Translations under genes and position numbers: made by a program
Shown here: piece by piece, positions 11,701-21,936 of the stretch
How positions within the stretch are numbered: the first letter of the stretch is position 1
How the letters are laid out: each line of letters starts with the position of its first letter
Notes under the pieces: model-generated
Told to the model about the DNA's origin: nothing
The model's input: only the letters and a program-made list of their open reading frames with translations
Databases searched by the model: none
NCBI GenBank assembly: GCA_022496805.1
Contig: CM040088.1
Location: 11,625,001 to 11,689,000 of the forward strand
From: Pohlia nutans
Taxonomy: Eukaryota; Streptophyta; Bryopsida; Bryales; Mniaceae
Direction of reading: 5' to 3'
DNA: 64,000 nt

Positions 11701-13464
11701 CTCGGGTATTAACGATCGATTAAAAAGGACCAACATCACAATGCTCAAGAAACTTCATAAATCTTCATCCTGGAGAGTGGGGCCTTCCTATAAAGTGGCA
11801 TATTAGAAACGGAATAGTAGAAACCCCCTCCCCAACAACCTCCCAAGAAAACCTAGACAAGTTGAATTCTGCCAATTGTCACACCATTTAACCCTTCAAG
11901 GACAAACGATTTATAGTTTTAAAATGACTATTTTGATTGATCATATTTTGGAAAGCATAATTTAAGTGTATAGATTAGATTGAGTGAAGAACATTGCATG
12001 TGTTGTTTCAAAGAATAAAAATCTCCATACGAACTCCAAACTGCTGAAAAAATAAGACCCTGCCAATGGTATCCAAGGAGCAACCAGAAGAGAAAATAAA
12101 TACCTTTTCTCGATACACAGGAACCAGTTCTGGCGTCACGTAAAACTTTCCATCGTCACCCATCACAGGATCACATACTGGCAAACAGAGAGCAACTTAT
12201 ATTATGCTTTAGGCATTTTATTTTTATTACTTTCACTTCTTCACAGATCAGTACCGTGGTTTGTGAGTAGTAATATTGAGGTATTCAATTACAACATTAG
12301 TGGCTCTACATGATAATGTTGGGAGCTGATAACGTAACTGACTACAGGAGGGAACAAAACACGGTACCGTAAATAAGGTTTGGGTTGATGGAGCGGAGCT
12401 TCTCCACCACACGCAATACCGTTTCCAAAAATGAGACTGATCCAATGTACCCTGCTTCAAGAAACGAGATCAATCAAAACCAGAGCATTCAAATTAAGGA
12501 CCAAGGATTCATAGTTTTAAAATGACAAATTCTATCGATCATATTGTGAAAAATGCAATTCAGATAGGACCAAATTTTATACCACCAAAATCAGTGAAGA
12601 ACATTGTATGTGTTGGTAAAACAACACATAAATTTGAACAAAAAGAAATTCCACATAGAACTTACTCAAAACTGCTAAAAAGGATATGAGGCCCAATTCG
12701 GGCTTCTTGGTCCTTTAGGGTTAAACAGAAACAAGATAAATCCAGTTTTCAGGTGACAAAAATCGCTTAGTCAAAAAATTTGGCCCTCTCTGAATTATTG
12801 ATTTTCCACAATATGGTCATTTCAAAACCATGGGATTTTGCTGTGATGAATAAATATTGAGATGAAGGAGAGGAAATTAGTCACACCTGTCAAAAGGTGA
12901 GTATAATTCAGTAGCTCATTTGCTTCAAGGCCTTCAATGAGCTCCCACAACTGATCCCCCTGCAGCACCTGCCCCTTTACCGTTCCATAACCTGCACTCT
13001 GTTCCTCCATCAGTCCCAACCCCACCATCGATTTGTGTTTTCAATGTGATGTTGCTAACCCTAAAAGGCTAAACACAACAGGTTTCTCCTTCCAACCCTA
13101 AGACAGGATCTTTTTTCCATTTTTTCTTCCTACAGAAGTGACAGAGACAGCACGAGTTTTGTAGAACAAGAAACATGCCTGTGTGGTTGGAGAATTGCAC
13201 CGAGTTGACAGGATCCACATCGAACCCTAGAAGTTGCAAAGGAAACACAGCAGCCTTGTTTCCTACGTATCCCTGGTCGCATACAAAACCATATGTTATT
13301 GTCACACTTGTCTTTTCCTCACTGGAATGGAGTTTTGTTCTTATACACACAAAATTCATACACACAAAATTGGCTGGCTTGCTTACATGAACGGTGTGCG
13401 ATTGAATACTGAGCACCCGCCCAGCGGAGGGTAAGCTCACGTCGGACACCATGGGAGGCGCCAT
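8769..13464 (-). CDS. SOS4: Pyridoxal kinase (vitamin B6 salvage), 12 exons
   Basis: It phosphorylates pyridoxal, pyridoxine and pyridoxamine with ATP, and is a ribokinase-like enzyme presumed cytosolic. Minus-strand exons are 13464-13387, 13272-13179, 12991-12887, 12451-12368, 12177-12104, 11641-11577, 11395-11332, 11204-11139, 10734-10678, 9419-9375, 9161-9108 and 8921-8769. The phases agree throughout and give 312 aa, against about 309 in Arabidopsis SOS4. Seen in the protein: [12 protein letters not shown] then [69 protein letters not shown], and the catalytic GTGD loop with its Asp at about residue 233 ([13 protein letters not shown]). Intron 2 uses a GC donor (ACAG|GCATGT). Introns 3 and 5 hold family B TTAA elements. 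The start is the first ATG in frame with the conserved N-terminus. The symbol rests on homology only. Confidence 0.95.
11888..12080 (+). mobile_element. Truncated family B TTAA element in kinase intron 5
   Basis: It begins TTAACCCTTCAAGGACAAAC and continues with the family B interior (GTTTTAAAATGAC, GTGAAGAACATTGCATGTGT). The right terminus is missing. It lies in the intron between exons 11641-11577 and 12177-12104 and does not touch the splice sites. Confidence 0.65.
12493..12724 (+). mobile_element. Family B TTAA element in kinase intron 3
   Basis: It runs from TTAAGGACCAAGGATTCATA to TTGGTCCTTTAGGGTTAA, about 232 bp. The left end lacks the CCCCTA part of the terminus. The interior contains GTGAAGAACATTGTATGTGT and ACTCAAAACTGCTAAAAA. 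A second family B scrap lies at about 12770-12835. Confidence 0.7.
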
Positions 13465-13660
13465 ACTGCTCCTTGTTGCGCGCACTCTCGCCAATTCCCT
13501 TCCAGCTCCAAACCCTACCACCCTAACCCTGTACACCAAAACGCCTTTTGAAAAGAAAAAAAACCGAAAAAAAACCAAGGATACTGGTTTGATTTTACGC
13601 CACCAAATGCCATCAACAACCCGAAACGAGAAAGTACCACGAATTCATTTGCAACAACAA

Positions 13661-14132
13661 CCGAGAAGAAGGATTGACGCTCTCTACCTTTGAAACCCTC
13701 GAAACTAACGAACCCTAGAGCAAACAAGAAATTCGGCAGCTAAAAGATGACTCGGACCAATAATACTGAATGCGAGAAATCAATGCGGCTCTCAACACAG
13801 AAAAAAAAACAATTAAAGGGAAAAGTACGAACTTCGTGTTCCCGAAAATAGATCAGGCTGGAAAAAGCAAATTGCCCCTACGATAGCGATGAATTTCGTC
13901 CCGTCCACTCACTCAGCAATCCTGTAGTAAGCTTCAATTACGGTATAGGCAATTAGCAATGGCTTTCAATTTACTCTTTGCGTGCTCCGATCCAGGCAAG
14001 TAAACAAGATGCGAGGACTGAGTGAGTGTCCGGGTTGCATTGACGACTGACCTGATGGACGAAGAAGCTGTGATATAATTCATGAGTGACATCTGCAGCA
14101 CGCACAAGTGATGTTGCGGCTGCCTGGCTGCG
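13661..14132 (-). repeat. 5' flank of the pyridoxal kinase gene (duplicated at 1-462)
   Basis: It lies immediately upstream of the kinase start codon at 13464 and is directly repeated at the left window edge. It should hold the leader and promoter, but no clear TATA box was recognised. The copy differs from its partner by point changes and short indels. The match stops at about 14132, within GCGGCTGCCTGGCTG. Confidence 0.75.
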
Positions 14133-16931
14133 TGAGTGGCGTTGAATGTGTTGTGTTATGTTGCTTCGTCAGGGTTTTCCGGAACTAATAAGTTAAGTTA
14201 AGGGATGGAAGGAAGGAAGGGCCTCCATCGCTGCATCATCAGTATGTTCGTCGTTCCTACATAAACTAAGTTGGAGTGTTTTTGAATTTTTCATTCTGCT
14301 GTGGAGCTTCCTCTCTGTAGCAGATTTTGAAATGTGTATCTTAAGTGGATGTTTTGAATACTACTGTGAATTTTGATCGTTACGGTTCTGTTTTTTAGGG
14401 TTTGTTGAATTGGCTTTTCTTGCACTCAAACCTCTCTCATTGCAAAGTTCTCCTCCCGAGTCTGTTAGAGCTTTCCCTTGTTGCTCATTCTGGAGCTTTT
14501 TCTTATTGCTCATTCTGGCGCTTCTTTACATGCTACTGTAGCAATTTTTGGGTATGTTTTAAGGATTTGTAAGGAATTAGGGTTTGTTGAATCGGGTCTT
14601 CACTCCACTGAACTTTTCGTGCTCATTCTGGCGCTTCCTTACATCCTACTGTAGGTGTGTTTTTTCAAAGAACTTGTTTCATCTTTTGTGTTACATTCTT
14701 GAAGCAGCTGCAAGAACACCCTTGAAATTGTTCATGAAAAAGAATCTGGATTCCTTTTGGACACAATTTAGAGCCATGTTCAGGATTTTGCAACGAGCTT
14801 TCATGTGAGGATGTGGTTCCTGTGTCCTTGAAGGGTGGTAGCATAATCTCGCGAATTTCAATTTGCGAGCAGAAGGCAATTGTTTTGGTGAGAGTCTTGT
14901 GATTGTGAGCTTGCACTCTGACACCCCTTGTTGAAACTCTATGAACTTATTTCGGTTCTGTTTAGAGTTTCTTTCTTGAAGAGCCTTTTTGTTGATTGAA
15001 TTGTTTTCTTATTATAGATTTTTTTATTTTAATGTCTAATGTCTACATAGTAGAATAGAGTAGTGCAATGAATCACCCTTTTGAAAACTAGCTCAAAAGA
15101 GAATCTTCATTTAGATCCACTTTTCTAAGTAATGAAGGAATGTTGTTTGTATTCCATGAATTTTGGGACTAATGTGTCATTGCCACGTATACCTAGTTTC
15201 TAAATTGTAATTAGACTGTGGTCCTATTGCAAAAGGGTGTTGGCTCCCATTGCTCTATTATATATGCTATGTGTTTGTTGTAGTTTTTGTTCTTGATTGG
15301 AGTGCACAATCACCTATTTGGTCTTGAATACAAATTCTACTATTAGAATGGTGAAATTTTTATATGTTCTTGTTAGCAAATGAAAGATATAATTGTAGTT
15401 TTAAAAGCTCACCCTTCTTTATAGTTCTCTACTATAGATGGCAATTAACAAAGGTTTACATTTCCTATAGAGAGCATGTACATGTCACACCCCTCTAGAA
15501 AAGACAGTGTCTAAATAATACATGTTAACGTGCAGTCAAATCCTCCTCCACTAAGACCCAATAAAAATATGTTAATTTAATAATAAAAACTATACTCAAT
15601 TGCTATTAGTGGTGATTACGATGCACATACCTTACAACATCTCTCAGAACCCATTTAAAAACAAGGATGGTATAACTATAAGGTTTGTCCCAATCTTCTT
15701 TATATTTGTTGTGAAATTTTCAATAATTTATAAAATTATTTTTTTAATTTTTAGAATAATATAAATGTATACATAATATATAACACTAGAAGTATAAGAT
15801 AATACGTTCTACCGTATTAGGATAGTACATTGCTTGCAAAATTAATTAATTTTTTAATATAGTTAGTATTGTGTGAAAAGGCATATTTTGAATCATTCTT
15901 CAAAGAGCAAAGTGAAAAGGGTGCTCAATAGAAAGTAAACTCTCATAGTGAAAACATTAGTCAATACAGTTGTCCCTCCCTATTATGACATGTTTGGGAA
16001 GTCCTACCTTCAAGGTGGCACACATGGATTAGTCATAGAAATGACTTGTCGTGTGTGTATTGCTTGAAACAACAATATCGTCATATTATGGAGTGTCATT
16101 GTATGGAGGGTAGCAAGTATAGGCAATGGCTGACATTTTTCTTTGATGTTCAAAGACCACCTTTCTACTACACCGGTTATTGTCATTACTATGAGTCACA
16201 ACATTCTCAAAGTAATTGTGGTATTAGAACAAAAGCGGGTGAGTCATAGTAATTGAGAATATTTAAAAATTCTTACAATAATGTACATGCATTTGGGATG
16301 TATGTATTGAAATTAGTGTGAGGATTGATGTAAAGTCTCACACTAATTTTGTGACTCACAATAATCGGTGTACAAGTGAAATCGTCATGTCGTCTCTGCC
16401 AACAAAATTGGATACCTGCTTGGAGGCTTTCGTAGTTCATGTGACCAACTCATTTGCATGCACATAAAAAATAAGTTATGTGATCTTGGAAAGAGGATGA
16501 TTATATGTGCTCCTGGGAAACACATCCATGATCCCCCGATCCTTCAAGTATATGCTGTGATGTTACCCTCAAAATGCCAATTTTAAAGCTACGAGTCTCT
16601 TATCTCATGCAAGTCAACAAGATAGTTTCTCCAAAAGCACGACATTCACAAAAGCAGGGCTTACGAAAACAAAAAAAATTGAGGTTGGGAAAAGTAAATT
16701 TAAAGTTGACTAAATGTACATTGGTTAAAGCTATTCACACTTTGGGGATACCTAGAAGCAAAACCTTAAAATTTTATAACTTATTTCTTGTAATATCAGA
16801 ATAATACATATCTTAGGGCATTGGAATCCTCTTCAAAATAGGGATAAAATCCACAAATTTTTACGTCTAATAATGATAAACACTGCGCGACTAAAAGTCA
16901 CAAGAAATGGGAATACTACCTTATATGTAGA
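14133..16931. other. Spacer with diverged internal repeats, no supported gene
   Basis: From about 14395 to 14660 short blocks recur: TTAGGGTTTGTTGAAT twice, CTCATTCTGGCGCTTC twice plus a CTCATTCTGGAGC variant, and TACATNCTACTGTAG twice. It could be an untranslated leader of a lost or distant plus-strand gene. The rest to 16931 is AT-rich. An open stretch at 16046-16249 lacks recognisable motifs. The block GCTATTAGTGGTGATTACGA near 15602 recurs in variant form near 43846. Confidence 0.4.
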
Positions 16932-17051
16932 CACTAGTAGAAAAGGTGACATTGCCGAGAGAGTTGTTCAGGCATGTGGTGCCCAATTCCACACATGCAC
17001 AGTGATTTTGCCAGGACATCTCCCTAGGAAGCGCCACCTTTTCTACTAGTG
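16932..17051. mobile_element. Minimal CACTA-type element with AGA target duplication
   Basis: A 120-bp unit starts CACTAGTAGAAAAGGTG and ends with its exact inverse CACCTTTTCTACTAGTG. It is flanked on both sides by the 3-bp sequence AGA. The CACTA terminus and 3-bp duplication are the defining marks of the CACTA (En/Spm) superfamily. With no room for genes, it is a non-autonomous miniature copy. Confidence 0.85.
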
Positions 17052-17589
17052 AGACCATGTGTTCGGACGATCAGACTCTTCAGTCATGCCGGTCAAGTTA
17101 CCCCCAAAAGCTACACAAAACGTACATCAAATCCACATCAGACTACACCTACCCAAACACACATGCTTGGGAAAAATGGAGCAGTCAAACAAATGGAACA
17201 CTTGCCTCGTCACCATGTCCCCTGCTATCATACACCCATAATCACAAAAAAAAGCAGCTGCCATAATTATTAGACAGAAATCCTTTTCGGTGGGTCTTAT
17301 TAGCAATTGAAAGAGGACTCCAATGCATCTTAGCGTGCATTAATCGGACACCAAATGAATAAATAATGAAATAATAAAGTGTTAAACATAAACCAACCCT
17401 AAACACTGTTGTGCAGATTGTGCACTGTACATCTAGTTCATTATTATCATCCTCATTTAAGCGCGGCGGATTTTGCTAGCACATAAGGTAATTACACCTA
17501 ACGCAAAAATGGGCCTTACATAAATACTAAGACAATCTTTGATGATGAGTACAAATTGAATTTGAAAATGTCCACAATGTTAGTAACAA
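17052..17589. other. Spacer, no supported gene
   Basis: Overlapping frames at 17049-17273 have no recognisable motif, and three frames are open together, so none is credible. The remainder is AT-rich and featureless. Confidence 0.5.
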
Positions 17590-18066
17590 AACTAATGTTT
17601 GTTTTTTTGTTTTTTTTTTGTTTTTTGGAAACAAGCAGACATTTATTCCACTGTGAATGAATTAAACGTACATTGAAACCACAGGAGCGGACTCCTTGAT
17701 GAAGAAAGAACCAAATTTTACTTTTATTTTATTTTTTGAGCACTAAGTGCCACAAGGACACCCCTACGTAACCAGAGTCACCCATGTGAGGGCGGCTGTG
17801 ATTCCAAACCACTACACTACAAGCTCTAGTGCCCAACACCAGGCTACACATCCAGACCTTGTTGAAGCGATCAAAATCTTGTTGCTGAGCTTTGGGTGAG
17901 CCATGATTAACGTTTGCGTGTGTAACTAGGCGGGTCCTTCCATGATCCAACCCACACAAGCCGCTCCAACTCGTGCAAGTCCCACTCATCGTTGTTGAAG
18001 CATATGACATTGCGGTCTAACCACGCCAGCCAAATGACATACCCTTGCAGCATGGACCAGATAATA

Positions 18067-19675
18067 CAGTACCTCACAAAACTGTTCCAATGCTGTAAAT
18101 ATCTTCTTTTGGTTGACTGTGGATGCTACATGGCAATTGCAAATGCCCATGTGGCATTGCAATAAGCTTCTAATCTACGTTAGGAAGCCACATGTAAAAA
18201 CCAATGACATGCATGACTATCTATACGTGACAATTGTAGGGTTCAAAGCCATCTGATTCACTGGAACAGTTTTGTGAGTGCACTCTTCCAAAACTAAATG
18301 TTTACAAAAGCTTGTCAATCTTGATGGACCTTCAACTCTTTGTTGTAGAACTTTGTTCCAGTGTGTGTATAGACCATTTTCCTACAGTTTTTTGTACTTT
18401 GTTGTTCTTGCTTCCAAGTAGAAAAGATGGTGTCTGCATTATCTTCTCAAAAAAAGTCAGACGTTCTTTCTATGTTGCAAAGAGGGTGCACTATAAGAGA
18501 AGTGTCAAGGAGTTTGCATGTGGGTGTTGGAACTGTGCAGAGGCTCCGACAAAAGTGTGTTTTCAATGTAGAATCATCACATGGAGGTAGACCAAGAAAG
18601 ATGACTCCTGCAATGGAACGGTCTTGTGTATTGAATGTGACTAGAGGTAAGCTTAGTACTGCAGTAGAGGCTACAAAAAATGTGCAAGAGGCATTTGGGA
18701 TGCAAGTGTGTGTTGAAACAGTGAGACGTGTTTTACGTAGAGGTGGTTTACAATCACAAGTGAAGCAGAAAAAACCACGTCTTTCAGTCAAGAATATCAA
18801 AGCACGTTTAGACTTTGCAAGAGCCCATCTAGATTGGACTATAGATGATTGGAGTCGTGTCATTTTCTCTGATGAGTCTAAAATCAACTTATTCTGCTCT
18901 GATGGAATCTCTTGGTGTTGGAGTCGTGATCCACATGAGTTGTCAACACGCACTGTTACAGAGACAGTAAAGCATGGTGGTGGTGGAATCATGATTTGGG
19001 GTAGTATGACCATTTATGGGCCAGGACTAGTGTACAAAGTTGAAGGCCGCCTCAATCAACATGGATATCGTCAGATTTTAGAGCAGACAATAGATGGTAC
19101 AATTAGAAAATATGGATTAGATGCTACACAAGTCATTTTTCAGCAAGATAATGCTTCCGTTCACACCACAAAAATGATGCAAGAATGGTTTTCAAGGCAA
19201 AGTTTTAGTCTTCTAACGTGGCCTGCCCAATCCCCTGATTTAAATCCAATAGAACATCTATGGGCCATCCTCAAAAGGAGATTGAATCAATATGATTCAC
19301 CTCCAAAAGGAATGATAGAATTATGGGAACGTGTAGTACAAGTCTTCTCTTCTATTACTGCACATGATTGTAGAAGACTTATAGAAAGTATGCCCAAAAG
19401 GATTGAAGCTGTAATAGCTTCAAAAGGAAGATGGACAAAGTATTAGCTAGTTTACTTAGAGCACTCACAAAACTGTACCAATGTATATACTAGTTTTTAA
19501 CTTTCATTTTTCCTTCAATGATATTTGATTTAGTTAGATTTTTTTTACAAATGTGTACTAGATTGGATGTAATATATGCCTCAAACTACTACTTGAAAGT
19601 TTGGACATCCATTTATCTTACACATACTTTTGAATCTAGAAGTTCCAATCATTGGAACAGTTTTGTGAGGTACTG
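18067..19675 (+). mobile_element. Complete Tc1/mariner element, 1609 bp
   Basis: It is bounded by TA on both sides (18065-18066 and 19676-19677). The two 26-bp termini, at 18067-18092 and 19650-19675, are exact inverses starting CAGTACCTCACAAAACTG. Each end has a second copy of the core about 190 bp inside, in the opposite orientation to the outer copy: 18263-18278 and 19464-19483 (CTCACAAAACTGTACCAATG). It encodes one uninterrupted transposase. It sits inside a LINE remnant. Confidence 0.95.
18427..19446 (+). CDS. Tc1-family transposase, DD34E, apparently intact
   Basis: A 339-aa protein, the usual length for Tc1 transposases. The N-terminus carries a paired-like domain: a first helix-turn-helix at about residues 5-40, the GRPRK basic motif at about 55-59, and a second helix-turn-helix at about 62-105. 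The RNase H-like catalytic domain follows with D149 (VIFSDESK), D241 (FQQDNASVH) and E276 (DLNPIEHLW). There are 34 residues between the last two, hence DD34E. GGGGIMIWG is the expected glycine-rich loop. No stop or frameshift is present. It would bind the terminal repeats and cut and paste the element at TA. Tc1-type DD34E proteins are common in animals and fungi, whereas plants mostly carry DD39D mariner-like elements. Confidence 0.95.
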   Translation: MVSALSSQKKSDVLSMLQRGCTIREVSRSLHVGVGTVQRLRQKCVFNVESSHGGRPRKMTPAMERSCVLNVTRGKLSTAVEATKNVQEAFGMQVCVETVRRVLRRGGLQSQVKQKKPRLSVKNIKARLDFARAHLDWTIDDWSRVIFSDESKINLFCSDGISWCWSRDPHELSTRTVTETVKHGGGGIMIWGSMTIYGPGLVYKVEGRLNQHGYRQILEQTIDGTIRKYGLDATQVIFQQDNASVHTTKMMQEWFSRQSFSLLTWPAQSPDLNPIEHLWAILKRRLNQYDSPPKGMIELWERVVQVFSSITAHDCRRLIESMPKRIEAVIASKGRWTKY

Positions 19676-19866
19676 TAGTATCTTTCTTGAGCCGGTTGGG
19701 AAACTTCGACCCTAATAGGCCAATCGTTGCCGGGTAAGAAGCCAGGCCACTTGCCATGAGCTGGTTCAACTTCAAGGGTCGTGTACAGAATGGATAAGGC
19801 AAATTTGTATGCATGTCGAAGGTAACCCGTCAACAATTCTTCCTCATCAGAACTAATGTTTGTTTT

Positions 19867-20459
19867 AACATTTAAATCATTTACCAAAAAACTTCGAACC
19901 GCCTTAAAACTTTGGCATAAATATAGCGTAATGAGCTAAGTTAGAATCTCCTTGTAATCAGGCACAAGATATTCGAATAAAATAAAATTAGCCAGTCTAA
20001 TCAGGAGGACTATATGTAATCACCTTAGATCATGCACACCCTTCTCCCTTCAATTCGCCCCTTGACCACTGGCTAATGGTCTGATATGGGTACCCCAGTT
20101 ACGCGTAACCATATGTGTGACTATGTGTAACTCATTTTATGTGTGCCAAAAATTCCATTTTTAACATAGTGTATGCAGCTCCTACTATGTCATCTACAAC
20201 ACCATCTAATTTTTGTAATTTTTCAATATTTTTTCCTAACCAAAAAGATTTTTTTCTAAAATCACACTAATTCAGGAGGGGGTACCCATATCAGGCCATC
20301 ACCCCACTATAATCATAATTATCCAAGAGTTGATGTCATCGCCACACCCTTGAACTGCTATAATCACCCTCTATATAGTGCGTCAACTAATCACAATCAC
20401 TATGCAGCATGGGTAATCATTAATGTCCATCAATTTAAGATACCAAGCCCTTCCTTGAA
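19867..20459. other. Spacer, no gene
   Basis: An inverted pair is present: GGTCTGATATGGGTACCCC at about 20079 and GGGGTACCCATATCAGGCC at about 20279. These may be the ends of a roughly 215-bp miniature element. No coding sequence was seen. Confidence 0.5.
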
Positions 20460-20699
20460 TTAACCCTTACAGGTCCAAGAAGCCTATTCCAACAATATTA
20501 TACAGCAATATTCCATTGTATTTGGAATGGTTCTATGTACCTCCTATGGGCATAAGATCGAAAATAAAGTTAAAAAAAAAATTCATGTCGACATGGTTTT
20601 AATGAGCTCTTGAGGTCTCAATTTGGAACTTTCTATTTACAACAAATGCCAAATATACATCAACGTATCTAATGTCCCCAAGGGACCTTTAAGGGTTAA
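20460..20699. mobile_element. TTAA-flanked element, family F
   Basis: It runs from TTAACCCTTACAGGTCC to GGGACCTTTAAGGGTTAA, 240 bp. It is homologous to the element at 32719-32956: both contain ATTTGGAATGG and CAACGTATCTA followed by a TCCCC motif. Non-coding. Confidence 0.8.
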
Positions 20700-21046
20700 C
20701 TCTAGAGTCTAAAGGGACAATAGAGGCATCACTCATATTGCGTGGCTCTCTCACCCACCCTGCAAAAACATCATTAAATACAAGGATATTTCATCCATTG
20801 TTTCCAGAGTCAAAGGCTCATGCAAGCGTAGGGTGCGCATACTCTAATGGTCAAAAACCAAGCTGGACGAACAACTTTGTCAATAAGTTCTCCAATTCAC
20901 ATCAAGAAGCTGTACAGTACAGTGCGTAGAAAATTTGACCATGATCATTGCTTGATCGTGCATTATCCCATCCACACGTAATCCCCTGACAAGCCAATAG
21001 TCAATTGACACATGTTCCATGTGCACATGTATGAGGTACCGGAATG

Positions 21047-21055
21047 TATATATAA
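21047..21055 (+). promoter_or_regulatory. Probable TATA box of the Cys-rich protein gene
   Basis: TATATATAA lies about 85 bp before the ATG at 21140 in an otherwise mixed-composition flank, which is a typical plant distance. No experimental start site is implied. Confidence 0.55.
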
Positions 21056-21139
21056 TGCCATGGGACGAGAGCTATCACATACATTTGAGCTACGCAATCA
21101 TCTGTGTGTATGTATTTTTGCCATTGAAGTTTGATCAGC

Positions 21140-21619
21140 ATGGTGACGATGAAGTACTGTTGCAGTGCTCTACTGGTGGCGATGGTTCTGACGATCACCT
21201 GTGCGAACGCAGCGCTGCGTGTGGAGAATGATCTGGAACATGGCAACCTCACGCTCGTGGGACTGCCGGGCTGCTGCAATTACTGCACAGGCAAAATCTG
21301 CCCTGAAATTTGTGAGCTGTGTAAACCTGTGGTCGTTGAGAACGGGAAGGAGGTGACGCTGGAAACAAACGTCGGCCCGTATCCTCTTGATACTCTTCTG
21401 GTCCAAGTTGAAGGCGGCGACGTTTACTGCGCAGCTCAGAATGACCTCCTGCACCTCACGACCACCGCGTTACTCCAGATTGGCCCTGGAATCGGTTGTG
21501 ACTCAGATTTTCCTTCCATCTCGGCGAGAATCGTTGATGAAGAAGTCGAGGGTCCCCCGGACTCCGGCCGGTTTGAAATTTGCTTGATACTGTGCAGGTC
21601 GCCCCGGCAATCGGTTTAG
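21140..21619 (+). CDS. Small secreted Cys-rich protein, unrecognised family
   Basis: A single uninterrupted 159-aa frame that is GC-richer than its surroundings. The first in-frame ATG gives a good signal peptide (KYCCSALLVAMVLTITCANA, cleavage likely after ANA at about residue 24). The mature part has ten cysteines, six clustered as CCxxCxxxxCxxxCxxC and four later, so up to five disulfides are possible. There is one NLT glycosylation site and no membrane anchor or retention signal. An AATAAA signal follows at 21788 and a TATA box precedes. I do not recognise the family. The layout fits an apoplastic defence or protease-inhibitor-like protein, but that is a guess. An intron-less, late-acquired gene is possible. 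Confidence 0.75.
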   Translation: MVTMKYCCSALLVAMVLTITCANAALRVENDLEHGNLTLVGLPGCCNYCTGKICPEICELCKPVVVENGKEVTLETNVGPYPLDTLLVQVEGGDVYCAAQNDLLHLTTTALLQIGPGIGCDSDFPSISARIVDEEVEGPPDSGRFEICLILCRSPRQSV

Positions 21620-21787
21620 GGTTCTGACTTTTGCAGTTGTTAGTGGGAGATCAACAAGTGGCTAATCGCGTAGTCTCTGCCTTCGTATTTACCCTAGATT
21701 TACTTTTACACCTTGTTTGTACTGTTCAGCCATGTAACTCCTTAAAAACGAAGCGTTTCCGTAGTCTCTCCCCTGGTGGGCAGAGAC

Positions 21788-21793
21788 AATAAA
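21788..21793 (+). promoter_or_regulatory. Polyadenylation signal AATAAA
   Basis: AATAAA lies 169 bp after the stop of the Cys-rich protein gene, within the expected range for a 3' untranslated region. Confidence 0.5.
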
Positions 21794-21936
21794 GCTCAGG
21801 ATCATTGTTCCTGTGAACGGAGAAATCGCAGATCATGTGATCTTTGCTCCTGAATCATGGCAATAGTGAAGAGTATTTGGCGTTGGTGAAAGTTCTACTA
21901 ACTACACCATGTGGATACAAACATAGGGAACCCTCA

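Larger units (their letters stand above)
17590..19866 (-). mobile_element. 5'-truncated LINE with 16-bp target duplication, split by Tc1
   Basis: The 16-bp sequence AACTAATGTTTGTTTT flanks the unit at 17590-17605 and 19851-19866. On the minus strand the insert ends in an A-rich tail (T-rich at about 17600-17628 on the plus strand), as expected for a non-LTR retrotransposon. About 634 bp of LINE remain once the Tc1 element (18067-19675 plus one TA) is removed. The protein either side of the Tc1 joins in frame: GSKFPNRLKKDTIIWS, then MLQGYVIWLAWLDRNVICFN and DEWDLHELERLVWV. This resembles the C-terminal region after the reverse transcriptase of plant LINEs. The fold assignment is inference; truncation and duplication are seen directly. 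Confidence 0.8.

Noticed and set aside
13069..13578. A single 169-aa minus-strand protein
   Set aside because: It reads through two introns of pyridoxal kinase. Conserved residues are restored only by splicing at 13387/13272 and 13179/12991.
18447..19013. 188-aa minus-strand frame inside the Tc1 element
   Set aside because: It is the antisense shadow of the transposase, which explains all conserved motifs.
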